Assembly: GCA_030015575.1 (NCBI GenBank)
Contig: CM057349.1
Coordinates: forward strand, 261,697,077 to 261,761,076
Direction of reading: 5' to 3'
Length of the DNA stretch: 64,000 nt
DNA from: Agapanthus africanus
Taxonomy: Eukaryota > Streptophyta > Magnoliopsida > Asparagales > Amaryllidaceae
Shown here: positions 11,184 to 21,937 of the stretch, piece after piece
Position numbering within the stretch: position 1 is the first letter of the stretch
How the letters are laid out: every line of letters begins with the position of its first letter
Position numbers and translations under genes: made by a program
The notes under the pieces: model-generated
Told to the model about the DNA's origin: nothing
Databases searched by the model: none
The model's input: the letters and a program-made list of their open reading frames with translations, nothing else

Positions 11184-11198
11184 AAGTTTGGGGGAATT
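11184..11198 (+). promoter_or_regulatory. Polypurine tract of Athila
   Basis: AAGTTTGGGGGAATT directly abuts the TG of the 3' LTR at 11199, the expected place for plus-strand priming. Near-identical copies lie at 9815 and 9927. Confidence 0.85.
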
Positions 11199-13210
11199 TG
11201 ATTAGTCGAAAATATTGCATATTTCAGCCGGCAATTTCCTCATCATTTGCATTCATTTAGAAGTGTACGGTATTCATATTTCACATATTAGCAAATCTGT
11301 CGCAAAATATCGGATTACATGTATTAGACCTTAAAACCGGCATTTCTAGGGAAATTGACTGCATTTCATGGCATCGCATTATCCCTATATTGCGCAACAC
11401 TTGTTTTGAGATCTGTGTAGGAAAATCCAGAAGAAAGGCCAAAATTTATACGGTACCGATCAAATATTACGCCAATTCAATGATTTCAGTTCTGGTATCA
11501 ATCCAAAGGGACAAATAAAATTCAACATGTCAGATAAAGCCCTAAACTTCAGTCCAAAGCAGCACCAGAAGTTTCAAAGCTCAAGCCTCCAACATGGCCG
11601 CGGAACCGCGGCCGGAGCCTGCTTGCGCCGCGGTTCCGTGGCCGTCTTGCCACGTCATCCACCAAATTTTACTGCGCAATGCTTCACTCAGGGCCCACAT
11701 TCAGCTCATATACTTCATTTTCCAGAAGACTCCAGTGACTTCTGCTAGATCAGCAAGCTTTGGAATCAACACTAAACTAGCCTATCATTCTAGAAACTTC
11801 TCCCTAAACCCTAGCTTAAACCCTAAGCTAAAGCCTAACAAACTCCTTCTAGAAGCCTCAACAAACTTTTGGAGGGAATTGTAAATTCAAACCTAGACCT
11901 AGGGTTTGGGAGATCTATAAATAAGACCCTAGGCTCACTTGTAAATCATCATGGAAAAATCCCTCCATTAGTTCATTTTAGTAGCCAATCTAAATCCATT
12001 CACTCTCTTTCTTCATCTTCTTCTTCCACAAGTCTAGTGAGAGGACTTGTGTGAAACCCTAACCCTAATTCCAATCAAAAGCCAAGATCCCGAGTACCCA
12101 TCAAGCAAGAAGCCTTGCAACCTTTTATGAGCCGAGCCGATCTTCAACAGAGCAAGTGGTCCAAGCCGATCCGCGACTCACGGAGCCGAGCGACGCTAGT
12201 TCGACAATTTAGTTCTTCCTCTTGTAGTTCTTGAGCGACTGTAATCAAATTGTTGATATAAATAAAAGGTGATATTCTTTTATCTTGTTTTCTTTAAATT
12301 CTCGCATCATGATATCTTTTCAATTCTTGAATGCTTTCTGTGTGATGATGTTTGAGTAATACTCCGCTCGTCGAGGAATCGAGACGATCAATAGAATGAT
12401 GATGTAATATATCTTAAATCGATTCTTGAATCCTACGAGTTTTGTAAACCCTAGCAAGAGCAAGAATCGACGACCCAATTCGTTGCGATGCTTTCTTGAT
12501 TGATATCGCTCGAGATTGGGGAGTTACGATCGTTTCATGAAATTGTTAGAGGCTAGAATATGAATGATATCGATGAAAGAACAAGGGTTAAATGATGAAA
12601 CCCTAGTTTCACGAGAAAGCCCTAACTCTCATCGATCATCATCGATCTAGTATCAATCCTTCGAAGGACAAGAACACGAAATCTTGAGATTACATCACGT
12701 CTATAGATCCGATCGATTCCTACGAGCCTCATTTAGATTCTTGACATTTTGGTTGGAAATATCATCGAAACCCGATTCTTGATTTGTTTATCAGTTTCTT
12801 GATTCTTGATTAAACTCGTGACACCTGAATCAATCGATAAATTCTTGAATCATGTTTTCTTTTCCTTTCGATTAACTTTTCAATTCAAACAAATTAAGCA
12901 TAGAAACGAATCGCACAATCCTTGTGGACGATCCGCACTCGCCTACGATCTACAACTGACACCGTAATTGATTGCGGTCAAATATAATTCTTTGATTGTG
13001 AATTTTATTCAATATTACCGACACATAGAAACTTATTTGCTTTATTCGATTTACACAAACAAGAAATCATTACAATCAAATGAAACCGTTATCGGGGATC
13101 ATTTGATTTGATTTACTTACACAGTCTCGAATCATAAGATTCAATCAAATGGCGCCGTTGCCGGGGACTATTTGATTTGATACGCACAATCGGAATTTTA
13201 CAAACAATCA
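11199..13210 (+). repeat. Athila 3' LTR
   Basis: 2012 bp, co-linear with 1095-3106 at a constant offset of 10,104 bases. It ends in CA before the CGCAT target duplication. About 33 substitutions distinguish it from the 5' LTR. It keeps the TATA box (11916-11923), the GC-rich inverted repeat (11597-11642, one arm mutated) and the two primer-site relics (13081 and 13150). Confidence 0.96.
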
Positions 13211-13215
13211 CGCAT

Positions 13216-14840
13216 ATTCCACGCACACTTATTTGCCGGCTCACACACATCATCATCGGTAATTGCTATGTCACGTACACTTTAGATCATATTATCTTTT
13301 ATTGATATAATCAGCTAACAGTTAGATCGATATAATATTGTGATTACTCTCTGGTGTTAGTATAGATATGGTATTTATTATTTAGACATTTCATGCATTC
13401 GCATTTTCATGTTATCATGCAGTATTATAGGGCATATGCCGACACTTATCATATACTTACTCATGATTTTGGGATTTTGGATTTCTATGAGATTTCTGGA
13501 TTTTTGGGGAAAACCGCAAGAATACATAAAAACTTCTCTCTCTTCCTCTCTTTTTAAAACATAAGATGCGGTTTTCTCGTGATGTATGTGTCGTCCACCA
13601 TGAGATTTCATGTTTTCTGTTGGATTTCGAGACCCGATTCGAGGAGTGGAAGAACCGTCTCTGGTATATGGTGGGCCCGGTATGGTACCCCGGGGCAAGA
13701 AGATCGAGTTGTAGACGATGAGCTTGGCAGGGGAGGACTACCTACCGGTGATGTCTGGCGCGGCGGATATCCGGAGGATACCGACCGTTGTCGTGAGATT
13801 TGATGATATGGGCCGATCCGGACCGACGGAGCCCGAGATATTGAGACTATGAGACATTAAGATTATGAGGTATTGAGACTTGAGATTTACATGTTTTGTG
13901 TCGATGCTTGATACGGATTTCCATGGATTTCATCGTTGATATTTCAGATTTCTATACACATTTTACCATGATAAAAGTTAAAGATTTCTTATACAGATAT
14001 ATCTAGATTTCAGGATTGGTTATTTCACATTCATGGTGCATGCATACTCATTCACATGACATAGTTCTATATGAGGCACTGATACGAGCACGGAGCATTT
14101 GCACTTACACGTAGCTTGTTATCCTGTCTTTACTTGATGACTAGTAGTATATTAATATATTATTATGACTTAGGACAGCGTCGTGCATTCGATTTCTTTT
14201 CGCAGATATCTTCTACTCACGAGTTGGAAACTCATCCCCGTTGTGCCAAATTTTATTACAGGTTCGATGTACAGGTTTTCCTGGCAGCTTGCTGGCATAT
14301 CTTTTCATTCAGGGTGATTTGCACGGTAGGTTGGTTCACTTGTATCTGGACCGTCATTGTACTTTTATTATTTCATTTGTATCTAGAAAACTCCATCAAC
14401 CAAACTTGTATTATTTGATAATTACTAGACCAGTTATTTATTTCGACCTTAGAGTCGCGCTTGTATTATTATGATATCTGGTGCTTTTGTTTTCTTTTGA
14501 GTTTTGAGCCTCGCCCTTTGGCGTTGTATACTTTTGTGCATTGGTGTGGTTGTTTCCGCCTTTTGGCGTAGAGCTAGCTCCCGTTTGGGGATGCTCTTTA
14601 TTGTTTATATGTATTCATTCTTGTTTGTACCCGTTTGGGGCCAGTTTTTACAAAGGAGACTCTGCCGAAATTTTTGAGGAATTGGATGTTGCTTTCAAAC
14701 TTGTTTTCTTCATGTTTTCCTTTACTTCTTCTTCTTTTATGGTTTACATTTCTGGGCTTCGGCTTACTTAGATTACGTTGCGCCTCTAGACGCTTCGTAA
14801 TCTAAGTGCCGGTCACGTTCCGTACTTTCGGGTCGTGACA
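13216..14840 (+). mobile_element. LARD 5' LTR, right fragment
   Basis: The LARD LTR continues from the Athila target site to a CA end at 14840, directly before a primer site. It matches 30302-31932 with roughly 40 substitutions in about 1.63 kb. No protein frame of known type is present. Confidence 0.92.
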
Positions 14841-14844
14841 AAGT

Positions 14845-14856
14845 TGGTATCAGAGC
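14845..14856 (+). promoter_or_regulatory. Primer-binding site, tRNA-iMet (LARD)
   Basis: TGGTATCAGAGC starts 4 bases after the LTR end. It is the standard complement of the plant initiator tRNA-Met 3' end. Confidence 0.92.
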
Positions 14857-15265
14857 GCTAGGTTTAACCTTGTATATGTCTAGGGTGACCCTTGGTTGAT
14901 GGAGTAGGCAACTTAGGTAGAGTGACGTACCGTGGGTATGATCCGCGGCATACTTACGATACGCTACTCTTCTTAAGTAGCCTTAGGATGTACATTTGTT
15001 TGCACCGCATTTCATTCGTTCCTTTGATCTATCTTCGTCGATATCGGAGGGTAGTTTCTGTTACCACGGGCGCAAGGGCAGAGGGAGCTGCGGCTCGAAT
15101 GCGATAACCATTAGGGTATTCGTTATTCTTGAGGATTGAAGTATTGTTTAGCGTGCGGACGAAGGGTATTCACATGGTGTCCAGGCAAAGTTAAAGGGTT
15201 CGAACGATTATCAGAAAAACCATTTCCCCAAGTTTAAGGTATTCGGAAGAACATGCAGGTATTTC

Positions 15266-15503
15266 GATGGACCCTCTAGAAGAACGAAAACCTAACTCGA
15301 CATAATAACCACGAGAACGCCCTTGAACCTTAGGGTTTATGGCAGTTCTGCGGTGCCATTAGTGAGGCTTGGGTTTGCCCTTCTACGGCTGGACCATCGA
15401 TGCTGGGGTATGTGCCGGATATTTTTAAACTGTACTTGAGTGTTGAGCTCTCGGGGAATTATGGGATTTTGATGGATCGATCGAAAAGTTTAATGTAGTC
15501 CGG
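15266..15503 (+). ncRNA. Leader module shared by LARD and Copia elements
   Basis: This stretch runs from GATGGACCCTCTAGAAG to a TCCGG end. It aligns over its whole length with the CopA leader (20284-20535) and with the complement of the CopB leader (34207-34446). Shared blocks include CCCTCTAGAAG, CTTAACTCGA (or a variant), CCCTTCTACGGCTGGACC and GATCGGAAAGTTTAATRT (or a variant). It is not translated in any of the three. The sharing between a coding-empty Gypsy-like element and Copia elements suggests a trans-acting RNA signal (inference). Confidence 0.8.
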
Positions 15504-15799
15504 ATATCAGGTGAAGGGATCGACTACGTGGGAGACTTTAGATATGAGTATTGCCATTGGTAGCGCAGTCAGCACACCTATGAAGAGACAAGTTCGAAGC
15601 AGTCGACACCAGAGGAAAGGGGGAAAGAGGCGCATATTGACGATAGTGTTTACGATTGTGATTTGGTAATTTGAATTTCATATTTCCGTTGATTGGATTT
15701 TTTTTTGGTATTTTGAGGACTTTGTTCTACGATTGGTATTTCTTATATGTACCTTCATTACATTCTATTTGTGTTTCATATATCAGTTGTATTGATGTT

Positions 15800-16235
15800 G
15801 TTTTGTACATACCCAGTACACTCGATTTGGTTTTATACATTTTGAGATTTTGATTTGATTTCGTGCATATGGGTTACACATGATTTTGACATATGCTTCG
15901 ACCTAGTTTTCATGCATTTTCATACTGTGATTTCGATTTTGATATTCGGTGTATATTTTCATGCACCATGTGCACCTGATTGAGATTCTTGCGCACATTC
16001 GGTGCACCTGATACGATTTGTGCACACCAGATGCACTAAATCGTGGTTTTGTGCAGATTAGATGCACCTGATATTAGAGTCGTGCACGCTCGTTGCACTT
16101 GACAGATGTTTTTGGTGCACACCTGTTGCACTCAGTTTTGTTTTTGTGTGAATTCGTGGCATCTGTATTTAGTTTCGATTTCAGTGCGCATCGGACGCAC
16201 ATGATATTTTTATGATATGATTGGGATTGATTTCA
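15800..16235 (+). repeat. ~31-bp degenerate tandem repeat rich in GTGCAC
   Basis: Roughly eight or more imperfect units of 29-36 bp with the pattern GTGCAC-N5-TGCACCTGAT followed by a T-rich spacer. The clearest are at about 15990, 16020, 16051, 16082 and 16115. Upstream units decay to GTACA-type versions. The array occupies the place where coding sequence would be in an autonomous element. Confidence 0.75.
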
Positions 16236-16306
16236 GTTTGATCAGTATGTTTTTATAATCATTACTGTTGATTTGGTAACCAGACGGGACGTGTATGTTA
16301 AATAAA

Positions 16307-16337
<31 letters not shown>
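16307..16337. repeat. (AT)n microsatellite
   Basis: An uninterrupted AT run inside the LARD interior, followed by a T8 tract. Confidence 0.95.
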
Positions 16338-16338
<1 letters not shown>

Positions 16339-16678
16339 CTATTTTTTTTAAATAAACGTCCGCTATTTATGCCGTGGCACGTGCATCACACGGCGATTTT
16401 CAAAAGGGGTTCTTGCATGCTTCTTTATCCAGATGTTTGGACGATTTTACTATGATGCGCACAATATATAAGTTGTTGTTTTGATGTATATTATGTTAGT
16501 TTTCGTATTGGGTTTTGGTATTTTATTCTCGCCATAACTCCGATGATTGTGTTATGCTTGACGGAGTTGATTTTAGTTATGTATTGATAATTTCGGAGCC
16601 CCGACGATTTGAGTGTTTTGGCTAAATATTTTAGTAATTGGGGGGAGTTTTAATTTAAATTCGGGGACCGAATTTCTT

Positions 16679-16692
16679 AAAGGGGGGAAGAT
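16679..16692 (+). promoter_or_regulatory. Polypurine tract of LARD
   Basis: AAAGGGGGGAAGAT directly precedes the TGTAACA start of the 3' LTR at 16693. A second purine run (GGGGGGAG, about 16640) lies 40 bases upstream. Confidence 0.85.
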
Positions 16693-17534
16693 TGTAACAT
16701 TTTAAAATATAATTAAATAATTAATTAAATAAATAAAATCGTTTAAGTGAATTATATAATTTTCGGTAAAGTAAAACGTAGTTTTCATAAAACTAAACCA
16801 CAATTATTGTTCACTATAAATTTAAAAATACCTATTTTAATTATGTTATTACTAGTAAATGGTGTTTATTTAGCCACTTATAAATTTTTGGTTTAATTAA
16901 ATATTTTTCTTAAATTAATTATTTTAAATATTAACATAAGCTTTATTTTTACACTAAATTAGTGTAAATTAAAAATTTGAATGGGTTAAATTTACAAAAA
17001 TGAACCATTGTATCTTAGAATCAAGTGTGTTTCATGCAAAATTTATTTTCAAAATTTTACAATGGTTCTAGACCATTCTAGGTCAAATGGAGTGAAGAAA
17101 ATAAAGAATTTTTAAATAAATTCATGAAAAGACTTAATGGTGTGATATTTTTGTGAAACCTTCTACACTTTTCTTCACCTTTTCTCACTCTCCTCTCTTT
17201 TCCTTACCTCATGGCCGGCCTCACCTCCATGGGCAGCCCTAAAATTTTCCCCCCATCATTTTTGCATTAAAAATCATCAAAATTCATCAAAAATTCATAA
17301 AAAATCCACAAAATCCTAATAAATTCCTACCCTCTATTCTTTGCTCATCTTTACATGGATTTTTGATATGTAAAGCATTCATTTTGGAGGCTTATTTTCA
17401 TGTTTGGATTTCATGTTGTGGAGGTATAAATCTTCTTCTTTTGATTTATTGTTATTAGATGTTTCATTTAAGCATAATTAGATTTAATAAATAATTTTTA
17501 TCTACAAGTTTTAAAATTCAAGTTAGAGTTTATA
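16693..17534 (+). mobile_element. LARD 3' LTR, left fragment
   Basis: The start of the 3' LTR (TGTAACATTTT), AT-rich, running to the CopA insertion. It ends in TTATA (17530-17534), the CopA target duplication. The matching part of the 5' LTR is left of the window. No coding sequence is seen. Confidence 0.9.
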
Positions 17535-19747
17535 TGTTAGTTGTATGTATGCCCTAGAGGCCAGTATTGTACAGATGATGTATATTATATTGGATGCTTG
17601 GACATATATAGAGATGACTTTCTTGCTCGATATGATAGTATGCTATCTAGTTGCTCTTTATCTTAACATGTACACTTGTCTCTTTATACTGTCTTATAAT
17701 TACATGTTGGTAAAGCCCTTAGGATATGTACTTGACTACCTGGACTGTGATGCAGATCATACTAGTGGGGACATGGTAGTCCATAAGTACATCCTTCAAG
17801 GTCCCTAGTCGTGGGTGTATCGAGACGGGGCATCGATATACCAGTGTAGACTAGCGTATACGCTTCTCGACCTATGTGATGGGCGATGGATGATCCCATA
17901 TCCATTGGTGTTTGACATCAGAGATGGTATACGGGTGCTCAGTGGAGACTGAGTACACTGGACGGACTCGCCGAGAACTCCCAGATGGTATTATACCTCA
18001 CGTCAGATGGCAGTTCTCAGGTGACACTTGTACAGGTTAGTCTGTAGACCCGAGATCGTCATAGAGTCTTGTGTGATTCCCACTGTGCTTTGATCTCCAC
18101 CTTACCACGTCCATGAGGGCGTGCAAAACGGTGGTCTTTGGGCACAGTCCCGAGTCACATGGAGGCAATGAGCGATAGGAGGGGTTTCGTCTCTCCCGGT
18201 ATTGGGAGTTGATGTTGCGCAGTGCTCGATTGGACGTAACAGGGAAGTCCCTGGCCAGGGCTGATCAGAGATTTGCTGGTAAGTGTTACCAGTAGTTTCT
18301 CGACCCGTTATGAGCCTCACATCGGCACGACTTATCGGCTATTGGGGTCTGACGTATACCACCCCTAGACTTGATATGCGACATACCAGACGAACAGACC
18401 GGACTGTACGGTAAGTTTTACTGGTTGGATTCACAGGAGTGTGAGCGGGCTAGCTCGTCGATCTTCTGATCGCTCAATACCCGGATGGCCGTTACGTTTA
18501 GCAGACCGCTTGCGGCTTGTGGGTGCTTGATATGATCATCATCTGCTACCGGCGTATTGACGAGTCTTTAGAGTCCTACACAGAGGTTTCCTGGTTCAAG
18601 CGAAACGAAATAGGAGCGCATGTGAGATATGTGCAGGACCGAGAATAATGCGTGTATGTGATACCGCATTTCATTCTCGCGATATATGTTTCGATTGGTT
18701 ATATTCGATATGACCTAGTTATCGAATCATTGATTCGATAAATCGATACATTGGATTCTAGTCGGTTATGTGCGACATGACCGGATCATTGAATCAAATG
18801 TTGATTTAATGATTTAATGCATAATTATATATTTGATATATTGCATTGCATTAACTAGTATTGGTTCACTTTAAATGGATTTTCTCACTTGATGTACATG
18901 TTGTATATGTGATATACTTTTGTGCACATCTTTGTATCATGTTTGATGATGCTTGCTCATTAGGTTAAGTGTGAAGTATTAAACCATGGTTAAGAGATGA
19001 TTAGGGTTTTGCCTTTTTTTTATTATTTATTTGTTTATTTATTTGAAAAGGATTATGATAAGAATGGTGGCTTTTTTTGTTTTAAGTTGAAGCTTCATGA
19101 AGCTTTGACTTTTGTAACCATCCTTATCTTCATGCTTAACCCTAACCCTTTCAAGTGACCATGGTTTATTCTCTACACTTAACCTAGGTTAGAACATGAT
19201 AAGTATTTGATTTTATTATTCTTTTTACAATACTTATCATATTCTTTCTTCTTCATCTCCTTCTTCTTCAAGAGAGAAAACAAGATGCCATCAATGGCAA
19301 CTTGAGCATAAGTGAGTGAAATCCAATTCTAAAGTGAACCCACCTCCTATTTCTTCACCCTCTACCTCTTGCCAAGTTGTTTTGGGTGTTTTCTTCACAA
19401 GTTTCACAACTTGGTGAAGTCGGAGCTTGAACTAGTGCAACCTCGACGTAGATCGTCTTTGACACGAAGCCGACGACCTAGCTCGTCCGTTTCTCCGATG
19501 AAGCCGATGATTGGGTTCGGGATTCATGATGAACAGCGAGAGGACACCCACGTGGAGCTAAGGAAGTGGAAATCCGGATCTACAAAGGTTGTAGCTTCTC
19601 ACTTCTAGTTAAGTAGTTAACTAGTTTATCTTTTCGCCTAAACATCTAGTAAACGATCCGTGTTAGGGTTTCTCGGCACCAATAATTTTTGAAATTGGCA
19701 TGATCTATGCCTTGTGAGACTTCATTAGGATGCCTAGGAACCCTACA
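17535..19747 (+). repeat. CopA 5' LTR
   Basis: 2213 bp, TG...CA. It is repeated at 25869-28082 with about 0.6% divergence. The 87-codon frame near its start (17545-17808) is duplicated in the other LTR and is broken in related LTRs, so it is not annotated as a gene. Confidence 0.96.
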
Positions 19748-19748
19748 G

Positions 19749-19761
19749 TGGTATCAGAGCC
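19749..19761 (+). promoter_or_regulatory. Primer-binding site, tRNA-iMet (CopA)
   Basis: TGGTATCAGAGCC lies one base after the LTR end and is the standard complement of initiator tRNA-Met. Confidence 0.95.
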
Positions 19762-19950
19762 TAGCTAGAGCCTTAGGCGAAGTTTAGACGCAATTTGAAG
19801 CCCGATCGAACCCGAAAACCACACTTTAAGATGCTCTCTGGACTTTTTCTAAATTCTGGGATTTTTCCAGATTAAAAATTGCTAAAAAATTCAGCAGGGA
19901 AATACATGAATTACGGTGCAAAAATTTCTTCATGAACAGTCTAAAGCGCG

Positions 19951-19990
19951 GCGGATCCGCGGCCTAAGCCTCCTTAGGCGGCGGATCCGC
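19951..19990 (+). ncRNA. GC-rich hairpin after primer site (CopA)
   Basis: GCGGATCCGCGGCCTAAG (19951-19968) and CTTAGGCGGCGGATCCGC (19973-19990) form an 18-bp stem with one mismatch and a CCTC loop, about 190 bases after the primer site. Each arm contains the palindrome GCGGATCCGC. It is equivalent in position to the hairpins in CopB, CopC, CopD and Athila. Confidence 0.88.
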
Positions 19991-20283
19991 GGCAGCTTTA
20001 TTAAATTATTATATAATTTTTGCACAGTAACTGATATCTTCTGGTGTTGGATTTTCTGGGAATTTTTAAAATTTATTCAAGAGTTGAATTTTCTGGGGTT
20101 GCTTTAGGGATTCGGTGTTTCGATCGGGGTATCAAATTTCGTCTTTGTGTACTTCCGGATAATTTTTAGAATATGTTAAAAAGTTCGACCGGATATAAAT
20201 ACCCAATTTTTCCCCTGTCAGGAGATTTCCAAATGTTGGATTTCTCTGTGGTTTAAACACGTTCTGAGTAGTGCAAGTAACGC

Positions 20284-20535
20284 GATGGTCCCTCTAGAAG
20301 ACAACAAACCTTAACTCGATTATGTGACCGTCTTGAACTGCCCTTTGAACCTTCGGGTTTGGGGCAGTACGGCGTGCCACATGTGAGGCGTTGGCTTGAC
20401 CCTTCTACGGCTGGACCGTTGGTACTGAGGCATGAAATGAATGTCTTTGAACCTATTTCATGTGTTGATCGGTGTCGGGAAAACTTGGGTGTTCGAATGT
20501 TCGATCGGAAAGTTTAATATATTCTATTTGTCCGG
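20284..20535 (+). ncRNA. Leader module shared with LARD and CopB
   Basis: This is the CopA copy of the ~240-bp block also found at 15266-15503 (+) and 34207-34446 (-). It lies about 530 bases after the primer site. It is conserved across elements that differ in LTR, coding content and apparent superfamily. Confidence 0.8.
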
Positions 20536-21545
20536 AATTGGATACAATAATTGGAATTCACAAGTAGTTATGAGATAACTGAATGAATGTTATAAATCTA
20601 ACAATTTAGTCCCATATGATATTGAAAAGTGTTTTCGATAATGAGACTAAAATGCGGGATTTATATCTGTTAGGCATGCGATGTCTAAAGAGGTTGCGGA
20701 TTCCAATTGTTGTAGTTTTACACTTTCTTTTCTGTGACCGTAAGTGTAGTATGTTCATATCGCCGGTTTCGTTGCTATACGTCAACGACAATTGGGGTAT
20801 GCATACTTACTTACGTTGATGACATGTGATGTTATGTGTTGCTGGATATGTTATATTGGATCGTCGTGTTCGAATAGCCGGGGTTTTTTATGTGAGATGA
20901 GTGTTTTTCATTTTCATTCATGTAAAACTTGTATGTAATATTCTTTTATTTGGGGCACTTCCAGGTAGCGGAAGTTGTCACCCTTTGTATATTATTTATT
21001 TTTCCGCATTAGGATAGACCCAAGGAGGGGAGCACAAGTAACCGGGTTCTGGGGTCCAGTGGGAGACCAACTCGAGGAGTCGAGTCCGGGACTCCTAACC
21101 CTAGAATTGGCAGGGTTGCTTGCCGCTCTCGTAGGGGTCTAGGGGTGTGGGATTGGCTATTCATCACGACCGTGGAATCCGTGTTTTATACTGGCTCGTA
21201 TTGAAAACATGGACGTCCTAGTATATCCAATATTTCATATGTTTCTTCTGCTGCGATATCTGTGTTGTGATTCTGTGATGGATATAGTATATAGTATATA
21301 TGATATATTATATAGACGTTACTTATGTTTTACACCCGCGCTAGCCCTGCCCTGCTCTGTCGTTAGTTACCTAACCTAACGGTGCACGAGGGGACATCGA
21401 GGCGAATGCGGATGGCATAAGTGTACGTCATATCTATCTGTGATGTTTAGGTATTTAAATGATGGGACTTCATTAATGTGATTAATGAAAGATAAGAAAC
21501 CTAAGATGTTGTGGAATCGAATTTTAAAATAAAACAGGTAGCTAC

Positions 21546-21795
21546 AGTTCTTGCTTTGCACAGCGGTATATATGATATATCCTGCACCTTATTCGATGAG
21601 GAAAGGACCGAGATCCCTTCACCGGGAGTGACTCCTTTAGCAATAACTGGCAGATGCTACACACTCGGTTTGCTTTTGATTGCTTCTATAGTTTCTGCTT
21701 TGCACAGTGATATATATGATATATCCCGCACCTCATTCGACGAGGAAAGGGCCGACGATCCCTTCACCGGGAGTGACCCCTTTAGCAAAACTAGA
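21546..21795 (+). repeat. Duplicated leader unit with covarying hairpin (CopA)
   Basis: Two direct copies of a ~110-bp unit (about 21546-21650 and 21693-21795). Each has CTTTGCACAG, ATATATGATATATCC, a small hairpin (CCTTATTCGATGAGG at 21587-21601; CCTCATTCGACGAGG at 21731-21745) and CCCTTCACCGGGAGTGAC. The same duplication is present in CopB, CopC and CopD. A 121-codon frame across it is not conserved and is not called as a gene. Confidence 0.8.
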
Positions 21796-21937
21796 AAAGC
21801 CTCAAAATCACTCCATTTCAAAACTTCATTTGATTCTACAACGATATCAAGTTCTATACGCTCATGGTTTTTATGAAAAACCTGCGTAGCCCTCCGTCAT
21901 TTCAGATAAGTACTAGTTAGTATTCGTGCTGCGGTAG

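Larger units (their letters stand above)
1095..13210 (+). mobile_element. Athila-type Ty3/gypsy retrotransposon, full length
   Basis: A complete 12,116-bp element flanked by the 5-bp duplication CGCAT (1090-1094 and 13211-13215). Two LTRs of exactly 2012 bp start with TG and end with CA. The primer site matches the 3' end of tRNA-Asp, as is typical for Athila. The order is LTR, leader, gag, pol (protease, RT, RNase H, integrase), a long non-coding tail, a polypurine tract and LTR. Hand comparison of the LTRs gives about 33 substitutions in 2012 bp (1.6%), mostly transitions, with no indels. No env-like frame is present after pol, although many Athila relatives have one. It is inserted in the LARD 5' LTR. 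Coding defects (see gag and pol) suggest it is now immobile. Confidence 0.95.
14841..16692 (+). mobile_element. LARD internal region, non-coding
   Basis: Only 1852 bp lie between the two LTRs, with no gag or pol similarity and no long frame. With LTRs of about 4.7 kb (842 bp at 16693-17534 plus 3845 bp at 28088-31932), this fits a LARD, a non-autonomous element that needs proteins from another element. It holds a tRNA-iMet primer site, a leader module shared with Copia elements (15266-15503), a GTGCAC-type tandem repeat (about 15800-16235), an AT microsatellite (about 16307-16337) and a polypurine tract. The TGTAACA start of the LTR and the AAAGGGGGGAAGAT tract resemble plant chromovirus (Gypsy) elements, so the enzyme donor may be of that group (inference). 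Confidence 0.88.

Noticed and set aside
15040..15100. A GC-rich hairpin about 200 nt after the LARD primer site, to match the other elements.
   Set aside because: Only a 4-bp stem (GAGC/GCTC near 15085-15096) is visible, with no CCGCGG core, so the LARD is not counted among the five.
17545..17808. An 87-codon frame at the start of the CopA LTRs, with similar frames near the starts of CopF and CopC LTRs.
   Set aside because: It is duplicated only because LTRs are duplicated. The frame is broken by stops in the CopD and CopE LTRs and has no recognisable domain.
19749..19761. A tRNA gene, because the stretch matches a tRNA end.
   Set aside because: Only the complement of the tRNA 3' end is present, next to an LTR. 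It is a primer site.
21511..21876. A 121-codon frame across the duplicated leader unit of CopA as a degenerate gag.
   Set aside because: The repetition in the translation comes from the DNA duplication; there is no zinc knuckle or capsid motif and the frame is not kept in relatives.
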